Of a stretch of 34,719 bases of DNA, positions 9,203-16,406 are shown piece after piece. The notes under the pieces are model-generated. The model did not search any database, was not told where the DNA came from, and was given only the letters and a program-made list of their open reading frames with translations. The stretch spans positions 1 to 34,719 of the forward strand of contig JACOUN010000116.1 of assembly GCA_016177805.1 (NCBI GenBank), given 5' to 3'. The stretch comes from Rhodocyclales bacterium. GTDB lineage: Bacteria; Pseudomonadota; Gammaproteobacteria; Burkholderiales; Rhodocyclaceae. Position 1 is the first letter of the stretch, and every line of letters begins with the position of its first letter. Position numbers and translations under genes: made by a program.

Positions 9203-10317
9203 CCGTTTACGTACTTGGGCCGGTTGCCGGCCTGGGCATGGGCCGCCTGCTCGGAGTGCTCGTGGAAGGTGATGACGTGATCGACGTCCAGGCGGATGCC
9301 TATCATCTCGCCGATGGCGTGATTGTGGTGGCTGGGCACCAGCGACAGCACGCGCGCGCCGCTCCCGAGTTCGAGCGTGTACAGGATTTCGGCGCCACGG
9401 AAGGCCTTCTTCACGACCCGCGCCTTTACGCTGCTGGCGTCATCGTGCACCACGTCATCAGGGCGCAACAGGACTTCGACCGGACAGGAGCGTGCGCAAC
9501 TGTCGCAGCCCGCACCGCATTCGACCGGAATCACGCTGTTGAGCGTACCCAGTTCCACACCGACTTGATGGTCGTTCAGGACCCGGCCCGGCAACAGCAC
9601 GCCCTGGCCGATGAAGTCGGCGATGAAGCGGCTCGCGGGGCGATGATAGAGGTTGTACGGGGTATCCCACTGCTGGATACGGCCGCTGTTCATGATGCCA
9701 ATCTCGTCGGCCACGGCGAACGCTTCGTGCTGGTCGTGGGTCACCAGGATGGCGGTGGTGTCGGTGGCCTTGATGATGTCGCGCACCTCGTGTGACAGGC
9801 GCTCGCGCAGTTCCACGTCGAGGTTGGAAAACGGCTCGTCGAGCAGCAGCAGGCTGGGCTTGGGTGCCAGTGCCCGCGCCAGAGCCACCCGCTGTTGTTG
9901 CCCGCCGGACAGTTCATGCGGGAACTTGCGTCCCTGCTCCGGCAGGCCGACCAGTTCGAGCAACTCGGCGACACGGCTGCGCCGCTGGGCGTCGGGGATG
10001 CCGCGCAGTCCGAACCCGACGTTGTCGATGATGGACAGGTGCGGGAACAGCGCGTAGTCCTGAAACACCATGCCGATACGCCGCCGTTCCGGCGGGAGGT
10101 GTACGGCGGTGCTGCTGACCAGTTGCCCGTCGAGCCGGATCTCACCCCCGGCGATGTGTTCGAAACCCGCGATGCTGCGCAGCACCGTGGTCTTGCCACA
10201 TCCGGACGGACCGAGCAGGCACCCGATGCGGCCCTTGTCGAGCTGCATGGAGAGATGTTCCACGATGCGGTGCGTGCCGTAGGCGAGATCGATTCCGGCG
10301 AGTTCGAGCAGAGGCAT
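9199..10317 (-). CDS. fbpC: Fe(III) ABC transporter ATP-binding protein, Cys-cluster variant
   Basis: This is the ATPase of an iron(III)/polyamine-type ABC importer. The 372-residue protein shows Walker A GPSGCGKTT (37-45), the Q-loop in VFQDYALFPH, signature LSGGQQQR (136-143), Walker B LLLLDEPFSNLD (156-167) and the switch His in VTHDQHEA. A TOBE-like C-terminal domain follows. Within it is an unusual Cys group, C267-x3-C271-x2-C274-x3-C278, resembling an iron-sulfur or metal site. The frame extends 22 codons upstream, but the start at 10317 (MPLLELAGIDLAYG) fits the family. Its partners fbpB (divergent) and fbpA lie close by, which supports iron as the substrate. Confidence 0.9.
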   Translation of the reverse strand: MPLLELAGIDLAYGTHRIVEHLSMQLDKGRIGCLLGPSGCGKTTVLRSIAGFEHIAGGEIRLDGQLVSSTAVHLPPERRRIGMVFQDYALFPHLSIIDNVGFGLRGIPDAQRRSRVAELLELVGLPEQGRKFPHELSGGQQQRVALARALAPKPSLLLLDEPFSNLDVELRERLSHEVRDIIKATDTTAILVTHDQHEAFAVADEIGIMNSGRIQQWDTPYNLYHRPASRFIADFIGQGVLLPGRVLNDHQVGVELGTLNSVIPVECGAGCDSCARSCPVEVLLRPDDVVHDDASSVKARVVKKAFRGAEILYTLELGSGARVLSLVPSHHNHAIGEMIGIRLDVDHVITFHEHSEQAAHAQAGNRPKYVNG

Positions 10318-10443
10318 GAAGTCGAGGCGGTGCGAGGCGGGAATGCTGCGATTATCGCATCGCGGAATATCAAATGCGATCAATTATAATTTCGGATTGC
10401 CGCGGCGAGAAAGGCTCGCGCGGCACCCATCTGCGGGATTTCG
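10318..10443. promoter_or_regulatory. Divergent promoter region between fbpC and fbpB
   Basis: This 126-base gap serves both fbpC (minus) and fbpB (plus). A perfect TATAAT at 10385-10390 on the plus strand is a candidate -10 for fbpB, though no good -35 precedes it. GATAAT on the minus strand (10351-10356) is a candidate -10 for fbpC. A perfect 6-1-6 inverted repeat TGCGAT-T-ATCGCA lies at 10347-10359, with another TGCGAT at 10375-10380. The AT-rich stretch 10379-10392 is a weak match to the hexamer pattern of Fur boxes. Confidence 0.4.
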
Positions 10444-12156
10444 ATGAAAGACGAAAACACGACTCGCCGACGCTGGCCGGACTTGTCCCCGCTCACCTTG
10501 GCGGCTTTGCTGATCGCGGTGACGATCGCACTCCCGGTCATTTCGGTGTTCTCCAACGTGCTGGTGGGCGGCACTTCGGACACCTGGGCGCATCTGGCGG
10601 CGACAGTGCTGCCCGACTTCCTGCGCAACACGGTCATCCTGTGCGTGGGCGTTGGGTTGGGGGTGTCGAGCATAGGCATCGTCTGCGCGTGGCTTACGAC
10701 CATGCTCGACTTTCCGGGACGGCGTTTCTTTGAATGGGCGCTGGTGCTGCCGCTGGCGATGCCCGCCTACGTGATGGCTTACGCGTATACCGATTTTCTG
10801 CAGTTCGTCGGTCCGGTGCAAAGCGGATTGCGCGAGTTGTTCGGCTGGGGCGCGCGCGACTACTGGTTTCCGGATGTGCGCACGGTGGGTGGCGCGGTCG
10901 CGATGTTCATGTTCGTGCTCTATCCCTACGTCTATCTGCTGGCCCGCACCGCCTTCCTTGAACGTGCCGCCGGCATGCTCGAAGCCGGGCGTTCGCTGGG
11001 GCTGGGGCCGTGGCGCTGCTTCGCGCAGGTGTCGCTGCCGCTGGCCCGCCCGGCCATCGTGGCGGGCACCTCGCTGGCGTTGATGGAGACGCTGGCCGAT
11101 TACGGGACGGTGGCCTATTTCGGGGTCCAGACCTTTACCACCGGCATCTACCGCGCCTGGTTCTCGCTCGGCGACCGCACCGCGGCGGCGCAGTTGTCGG
11201 CATTGTTGCTCGGCTTCGTGGTGCTGGTGCTGGTGCTGGAGTTTTCCAGCCGTGGCCGGGCGCGCTTCAACAATACTTCCCGCCAGCAGGGTGCGCCGAT
11301 GCGGATACGGCTGTCGACGCCGCTCGGACTGCTCGCCGTTGTTGCCTGTTTCGTGCCCTTGTTGTTGGGTTTTCTGCTACCGGCCGGGTTGCTGCTGAAC
11401 ATGGCGCTGGTCGATGGCGACGCGCAGTTCGGCCCGCGTTTCGTCGGGCTGGCGCGCAACAGCTTCGTACTGGCAGCGGTGACGGCGGTGCTGGCGGTGG
11501 GGTTGGCGCTGGTGCTCGCCTACGCGGCCCGGCTCGCGCGGACCCGGCTGCCGCACGCGTTCAACCGCGTCGTGGGGCTGGGGTACGCGGTGCCGGGGTC
11601 GGTGATCGCGGTGGGGGTATTGATTCCGGTGACACGCCTGGACAACGCGATCGCGGCCGCGTGGCTGGAAGTGTTCGGCGTTAACCCCGGCTTGTTGCTC
11701 ACCGGCGGCATCGCCGCGCTGGTGTACGCCTACCTGACGCGCTTCCTCGCCATTGCGCTGCATACGGTCGAGTCCAGCCTGGGCAAGGTCACGCCCAGCA
11801 TGGATGACGCGTCGCGCATCCTCTGGCACGGCAAGTTTTCCACCTTGCGCCGGGTGCACGTGCCGATACTGCGCGGCAGCCTGCTCACGGCGGCGCTGCT
11901 GGTGTTTGTCGATGTGATGAAGGAGCTGCCCGCGACCCTGGTGATGCGGCCGTTCAACTTCGATACCCTGGCCACCCAGGCGCATACCCTGGCGGCCGAC
12001 GAGCGCCTGGCCGAAGCATCGACAGCGGCGCTGGCGATCGTCGCGGTGGGGCTGGTGCCGATGATCGTGCTGTCGCGTCAGATCGTGAAGCAGCGCCGAC
12101 GGGCGCCGACGCCGCTCGATGTTGCGCCGGCAACCAGTCCGGGCGCTGCGGTGTAG
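10444..12156 (+). CDS. fbpB: Fe(III) ABC transporter permease, fused two-domain
   Basis: FbpB forms the inner-membrane channel of the iron(III) importer. The 570-residue protein is a tandem fusion of two permease domains, normal for this family, with about twelve hydrophobic helices in total. Each half carries an EAA-type loop that contacts the ATPase: EAGRSLGLGPWRCFAQVSLP near residues 180-200 and DDASRILWHGKFSTLRRVHV near 455-475. The N-terminus is a short basic cytoplasmic stretch. No strong ribosome-binding site precedes the ATG. It converges on fbpA through a strong terminator. Confidence 0.94.
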   Translation: MKDENTTRRRWPDLSPLTLAALLIAVTIALPVISVFSNVLVGGTSDTWAHLAATVLPDFLRNTVILCVGVGLGVSSIGIVCAWLTTMLDFPGRRFFEWALVLPLAMPAYVMAYAYTDFLQFVGPVQSGLRELFGWGARDYWFPDVRTVGGAVAMFMFVLYPYVYLLARTAFLERAAGMLEAGRSLGLGPWRCFAQVSLPLARPAIVAGTSLALMETLADYGTVAYFGVQTFTTGIYRAWFSLGDRTAAAQLSALLLGFVVLVLVLEFSSRGRARFNNTSRQQGAPMRIRLSTPLGLLAVVACFVPLLLGFLLPAGLLLNMALVDGDAQFGPRFVGLARNSFVLAAVTAVLAVGLALVLAYAARLARTRLPHAFNRVVGLGYAVPGSVIAVGVLIPVTRLDNAIAAAWLEVFGVNPGLLLTGGIAALVYAYLTRFLAIALHTVESSLGKVTPSMDDASRILWHGKFSTLRRVHVPILRGSLLTAALLVFVDVMKELPATLVMRPFNFDTLATQAHTLAADERLAEASTAALAIVAVGLVPMIVLSRQIVKQRRRAPTPLDVAPATSPGAAV

Positions 12157-12158
12157 AG

Positions 12159-12190
12159 ACGACAAAGCCGCCCGTGGGCGGCTTTGTCGT
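12159..12190. terminator. Bidirectional terminator between fbpB and fbpA
   Basis: A perfect inverted repeat of at least 14 base pairs has arms at 12160-12173 and 12176-12189, extended by an A-T pair at the ends. The arms contain the GACAAAGCCGCCC / GGGCGGCTTTGTC core. The short AAA and TTT runs lie inside the stem ends, so it can act for both convergent genes. It starts right after the fbpB stop and ends 16 bases before the fbpA stop. Confidence 0.85.
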
Positions 12191-12205
12191 TGATGCGGAG
12201 GTTGT

Positions 12206-13228
12206 TCAGCGATAGCCGGCGCGATCGAAAACGCGCTGGGCTTCGGTAACGCTGCCGGCCAGCTTGCTGATCTCCAGGGTGTCGGCCTTGTAGGCGCCGA
12301 GTCTGGTCAGGGCCGGGTTGGCGGTCTTGACGCTGGCGACGACCGGCCATTCGTTGTTGCCGTCGGCAAAGTAGATCTGCGCCTGGTCCGAGGTCAGATA
12401 CTCGAGAAACTTCTTCGCTGCTTCCTTGTGCGGTGCGTGCTTGAGCACGCCGGCGCCGGATACGTTGATGTGTGCGCCGGTGGTCTGCTGGTTCGGCCAG
12501 ATGAAGCCGACGCTGGCGACGACTTTCTGGTCATCGGGCTTGGTCGAGTTCATCAGGCGCGCGAAGTAGTAGCTGTTGGCGATCGCCACGCCGCATTCAC
12601 CGGCGGATACGGCCTTGATCTGGTCGGTGTCGCCGCCCTTGGGGGCACGCGCGAAGTTGGTGACGATGCCCTTGGCCCACGCTTCGGTCTTGTCCGCGCC
12701 GTGGTGGTTGATCATCGCCGCGCCCAGCGACAGGTTGTACGGGTGGCTGCCCGAACGCGTGCATACCTTGCCCTTGAGCGCGGGGTCGGCCAGCGACTCA
12801 TAGGTCGAGACCTGTTCGGCCCTGAGCATGGTGGGGTTGTAGACGATGACGCGGGCGCGAGTGGAGAAGGCAATCCACGTGTCGGTGCGCAGGTGCGCCG
12901 GGACGCGCTGGTTGATCACATCCGACTTGAGCGGGGCGAACAGCCCCAGTTCATCGGCCTTGCCCAGGCGCGATGCGTCAACGGTGATCAGGATGTCGGC
13001 GGGGCTGTTGGCGCCTTCGTTGCGAATGCGCTCCAGCAGTTCGTCTTCCTTGGCTTCGATGCGGTTGACCTTGATGCCGGTCTGCTTGGTGAAGTCCGCG
13101 TACAGCGCTTCATCGGTCTGATAGTGGCGGGCCGAGTACAGATTGAGTTCGGTATCGGCGGCGAGTGCTTGTCCTGAGATGGCCCCGAGGGAGGCCAGCA
13201 GGGAGGCGAGTGCGATGCGTTTGTTCAT
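12206..13228 (-). CDS. fbpA: Periplasmic Fe(III)-binding protein of ABC transporter
   Basis: FbpA binds ferric iron in the periplasm and delivers it to FbpBC. The 340-residue protein starts with a clear signal peptide (MNKRIALASLLASLGAISGQ, cleavage after ALA near residue 24). The mature chain begins with ELNLYSARHYQTDEALYADF, which is characteristic of the family. The adjacent tyrosines in ANSYYFARL correspond to the iron-binding Tyr pair of the class. AAAGG lies about nine bases before the ATG. The gene is convergent with fbpB and separated from fbpC, so the three components sit in at least three transcription units. Confidence 0.94.
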   Translation of the reverse strand: MNKRIALASLLASLGAISGQALAADTELNLYSARHYQTDEALYADFTKQTGIKVNRIEAKEDELLERIRNEGANSPADILITVDASRLGKADELGLFAPLKSDVINQRVPAHLRTDTWIAFSTRARVIVYNPTMLRAEQVSTYESLADPALKGKVCTRSGSHPYNLSLGAAMINHHGADKTEAWAKGIVTNFARAPKGGDTDQIKAVSAGECGVAIANSYYFARLMNSTKPDDQKVVASVGFIWPNQQTTGAHINVSGAGVLKHAPHKEAAKKFLEYLTSDQAQIYFADGNNEWPVVASVKTANPALTRLGAYKADTLEISKLAGSVTEAQRVFDRAGYR

Positions 13229-13361
13229 GAGTCGCGACCTTTGTGGGTGTGTTTATTGAAAGTGTACAGGTACGCGAATAGTAACGAGAGTGATTCCTAC
13301 TTGCAAATCGTTCTGGTTTGAGGCAATCTTGATGCGACTTATTCTCAATTAGGAGTTTCGC
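13229..13361. promoter_or_regulatory. Shared fbpA / DUF2325 upstream region, possible Fur site
   Basis: The divergent genes fbpA and the DUF2325 gene share this 133-base AT-richer region. The segment at 13334-13352 reads on the minus strand as TTGAGAATAAGT within its core, which matches one arm of the proteobacterial Fur box (TGAGAATnATTCTCA) while the second arm is poor. It sits just before the ribosome-binding site AGGAG (13351-13355) of the DUF2325 gene, six bases from its ATG, a position where a bound repressor would block expression. Confidence 0.4.
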
Positions 13362-13691
13362 ATGGATGCGCTGGTCGTCGGAGCCGACAGGCTCGGTAAC
13401 ATCCCTGACGTGTTGAGCCAGTTCGGCATACGTATCGCCGGCCATATCAGCGGCCGCGACAGTACCCATCAGCGCCGCACGGCGCCGTTGCCGGCCGGGG
13501 TGGACATCGTGATTCTGTTCACCGATTTCCTCGGGCACAACGTGATGCAGCGTTTTCGCCAGGCGGCCAGCCGCGAGGGGGTCATGCTGGTGTGTTGCCG
13601 CCGCTCGGTGTGTGCGTTGCAGGAGGCGCTGGGGCGGCGCATCCCGCAGGAGCGCTGTGATACATGTGCGGCGCCGTGCAAGAAGAAGTGA
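13362..13691 (+). CDS. DUF2325 domain protein with Cys-rich tail
   Basis: This 109-residue protein has a small Rossmann-like fold pattern: MDALVVGADRLGNIPDVLSQ, then VDIVILFTDFLGHNVMQRF, then GVMLVCCRRS. This matches DUF2325 (PF10087). Six cysteines lie in its C-terminal third (78, 79, 84, 99, 102, 106), ending in C-x2-C-x3-C followed by KKK, which suggests metal or cluster binding. It has a strong ribosome-binding site. It diverges from fbpA across a region with a Fur-like half site, so a role in iron homeostasis is a reasonable inference. No function is established for the family. Confidence 0.85.
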   Translation: MDALVVGADRLGNIPDVLSQFGIRIAGHISGRDSTHQRRTAPLPAGVDIVILFTDFLGHNVMQRFRQAASREGVMLVCCRRSVCALQEALGRRIPQERCDTCAAPCKKK

Positions 13692-13713
13692 CCTTCAGGC
13701 TGCCAGGAACGTG

Positions 13714-14355
13714 TTACGGGCGCACCCACTGGCGGTGAGTCTGTTCCAGGTCGATCAGGTTCTGTGCCGAGGCCAGGCCTTTTTGAATTGCGCGTGATTT
13801 GGCGATCAGCATCAGTTGGGCGATCGCAAAGGCGTCGCCCAGTGCGTGCTGGCGCTTGAAGGTTTCCACGCCGAACAGATCGACCCAGTAGCTGAGTTTG
13901 ACCGGGCGGTTGTTGTGCTCGGGGAACAGCGCGGGTAGCAGCCAGTACAGGTCGATGGTTGGAAGATCGAGCGCCACGCCGAGGTGCTTTTCCAGGCCGC
14001 GTTCGAGCATCGACCGGTTGAGCGCCGCGTTGAACAGCACCGCCGGACCGCGTCCGCAGAAAGTCAGCAGATTCATCAAGGTCGTGGCGGCGTCCGGCAT
14101 CAGTTCGGCGGCATAGCTGCTGGCGGGCACCAGCACGCCGGATTCGATCGCGATCCCGGCAACGTTGAGCAACGCATCCCGGTCAGCGTTGAAACCGCTG
14201 GTCTCGGTGTTGAGCACTACGTAGCGGGTTTCGAAGTGCGGTTTGCCCAGTTCGGGCTGGGCAAGCGAATGCCAGTGCGCCAGGGCATCACGCAGGCCGG
14301 TGTTTAGCGACGACAGGTCGGTGCGGTTGAACAGCATGCGGGTGAGCCAGTTCAT
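13714..14355 (-). CDS. DEDDh exonuclease-like protein, probably inactive
   Basis: The 213-residue protein has the fold signature of the DnaQ/PolC-type 3'-5' exonucleases: a first motif YVVLNTETSG (49-51 is N-T-E), a second FNAALNRSMLERGL and a third QHALGDAFAIAQ. In active enzymes the first motif is D-x-E and the second ends in an Asp. Here both Asp are Asn (49 and 113), while Glu51, His170 and Asp174 remain. Loss of two metal ligands suggests a non-catalytic role such as nucleic-acid or nucleotide binding. It follows the cNMP/CBS/DUF294 gene by 82 bases. The same pair, often near actP, occurs widely in proteobacteria. Confidence 0.85.
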   Translation of the reverse strand: MNWLTRMLFNRTDLSSLNTGLRDALAHWHSLAQPELGKPHFETRYVVLNTETSGFNADRDALLNVAGIAIESGVLVPASSYAAELMPDAATTLMNLLTFCGRGPAVLFNAALNRSMLERGLEKHLGVALDLPTIDLYWLLPALFPEHNNRPVKLSYWVDLFGVETFKRQHALGDAFAIAQLMLIAKSRAIQKGLASAQNLIDLEQTHRQWVRP

Positions 14356-14437
14356 GGTAATTGAACTCCGGGGGAATGCCGCTCCGGCACGCGCACCCGT
14401 TCGGGTTCGCGGCGGGTTCGCGGTGACCGTTTCGCTG

Positions 14438-16336
14438 TCACAACTGGTAATCCAGTTTGAGTCGCAACTGGAGTTTGCGCGCCTGGCGCAAAGCTTCCTT
14501 CAATATGCGCCGGTCGATCTCGTTGAGTTTGTCTGGGTTGATCTTGTTGTCGCCAGGTGCGCCATGCTCGGTGTTCAGATGCTGGGAGCGCAGGCGCAGT
14601 AGCTGGATGAAGTTGAAGCCATCGACGATGGCCGACAGTTCCTCGGGTGGCATGCCGAGCCTGAGCCCGGCCTGACGCAGACGTTGCACGGTGCTGCTGG
14701 ACGATACTTCGGTGCGCAGCGCCAGAATGCGCGCGACGTCGACAAACAGGCGCGCGCCCGACTTCTTCAGATCGATGGAGCCATCATCCTCGACCACGAA
14801 GTCGCGGATGCGTCCCAGCGGCGGGCTGACCTGCAAGGCGTTGCCCGCCATCATCATGAGGAAGCTGGAGTTCTTGCTTGCGGCGCGGTTCAGCCACACC
14901 CGCAGCGTGTCGCCGAACTGTTCGTTGCCGGCCAGCACGCGGAAATCGAAGAAGATCGACGCATTGAGCAGCGCTTGCGGATCGGGTTCGCGTATCCAGT
15001 CCTCGAAGCGGCGCTGCCATTCGTCGTAGGTCAGGCACAGCTCGGGGTTGCTTGCCATGATGTTGCCGGTGCATAGCGGAAAACCGCAGGCCGCGAGGCT
15101 GTCGTTGACGTCCTTGGCAAACTTCAGCAATCGTGCCTTGAGGGTGTTTTTGTCCGTGCCCTCCGGGCAGACATAGATCAGCCCATTGTCCTGGTCGGTG
15201 GACAGGGTCTGTTCGTGGCGCCCCTCCGAGCCGAACGCGAGCCAGGCGTATTCGAGATCGTGCAGCTCATGGCGATCGATCTCCAACTCCATGATGCGGC
15301 GGGTCAATGCGTCGTTGAGCGACGAGATGAAGCGGGTCAGTTGCTCGGCGGCGATACCCTGGGCGACCAGGTTCAGCGCGAGGTGACGGATGTCCATGCT
15401 GGCGCGTTGCAGCGTATCGACGCCGCTCGCGCCTTCTATGGTGGCGCGCACCTGACGCAGGCTGATGCGCTGCAACGAAAACAGGTCGCGTTCCGATATC
15501 ACCCCCAGTAGTCGTTCCTGGTGATCCACGACCAGCAGGTGGCGAAACTTGTGCGCCGCCATTTCCAGCGTCGCATCATAGGCCGAGGCGGTGGCCGGCA
15601 GGGCGCGGGGGTTGGGGGTCATGAGCGCGCTGATCGGACGTTCGAGGTCGAACCCCGGAATCACGACACGCGGCAGGATGTCACTCAGCGTGAGGATGCC
15701 GAGTGGGCGTCGCTCCTGGTCGGCGATCACCATGCAGCCGATACGCAGGTTGGCCATCGTTTCCAGCGCGGCACGTGTCCGGGTGTTGGGCGAGACGAAT
15801 ACCGGTTCGCGCTTGAGCAACTCGCCCAGCGGCGTGATCATGGTCTGCTGTTCGGCGGCGCGCTGGGAGAAGGTGGTTTGCAACTGCTGGCGCGATTGCA
15901 CCAGCAGATCGGCGATGTATTGGGTGCAGAACAGGTGGAACACCGGGCTCATCAGCATGAGCTTGAGAAAATCATCCGCCGCGAGCTGGTAGATGAAACT
16001 GTCTTCAACCGCGATATAGGTGTTGGTCGAGGGGCGCTGGGCCGCGATCGCGCCGATCGGGAACGCCTCGCCGGGACCGAGCGGGACCATGGCGTGCTCG
16101 GTGACGGCGGTGGCACCTGCCTGGCGTGACTGGATCTGCCCGCGCGCCACGATGTGACAACACCGGGGTGGCCCCATCTCCGGCGTCAGGATTTCGCTGC
16201 CCCTGGGGTAGTGGGCGAGTTTCAGATGGGCCGCGAGAAAGGTGATCGCTTCCGCCTCCATCCGGTTGAACGGCTGAAAGCGCTGGAGAAATTCGCGGAT
16301 CGTCGCAGTCAGCTGCTCGGGGGCAGTCGAGGGCAT
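14438..16336 (-). CDS. cNMP-binding/CBS/DUF294 nucleotidyltransferase-like protein
   Basis: This 632-residue cytoplasmic protein is a signal-transduction architecture: an N-terminal cyclic-nucleotide-binding-like domain (about 15-130), a pair of CBS domains (about 170-285), a DUF294 nucleotidyltransferase-like domain containing AFGSEGRHEQTLSTDQDN near residues 365-382, and a DUF294 C-terminal helical domain (about 490-632). The GSxGRxE and TDxD elements match the GlnD/KNTase-type active site, so this domain looks potentially active. The frame is open 87 codons upstream, but the start at 16336 (MPSTAPEQLT) fits the family. It probably senses an adenine nucleotide. The target is unknown, with the adjacent exonuclease-like protein a likely partner. 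Confidence 0.88.
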   Translation of the reverse strand: MPSTAPEQLTATIREFLQRFQPFNRMEAEAITFLAAHLKLAHYPRGSEILTPEMGPPRCCHIVARGQIQSRQAGATAVTEHAMVPLGPGEAFPIGAIAAQRPSTNTYIAVEDSFIYQLAADDFLKLMLMSPVFHLFCTQYIADLLVQSRQQLQTTFSQRAAEQQTMITPLGELLKREPVFVSPNTRTRAALETMANLRIGCMVIADQERRPLGILTLSDILPRVVIPGFDLERPISALMTPNPRALPATASAYDATLEMAAHKFRHLLVVDHQERLLGVISERDLFSLQRISLRQVRATIEGASGVDTLQRASMDIRHLALNLVAQGIAAEQLTRFISSLNDALTRRIMELEIDRHELHDLEYAWLAFGSEGRHEQTLSTDQDNGLIYVCPEGTDKNTLKARLLKFAKDVNDSLAACGFPLCTGNIMASNPELCLTYDEWQRRFEDWIREPDPQALLNASIFFDFRVLAGNEQFGDTLRVWLNRAASKNSSFLMMMAGNALQVSPPLGRIRDFVVEDDGSIDLKKSGARLFVDVARILALRTEVSSSSTVQRLRQAGLRLGMPPEELSAIVDGFNFIQLLRLRSQHLNTEHGAPGDNKINPDKLNEIDRRILKEALRQARKLQLRLKLDYQL

Positions 16337-16406
16337 GGCTGTGCTCGCGTCGGTGGGCCAAGCAGGATTGTAGCCTGCCTGGCCCTGGAAGACCGTCGCG
16401 CCGTGG

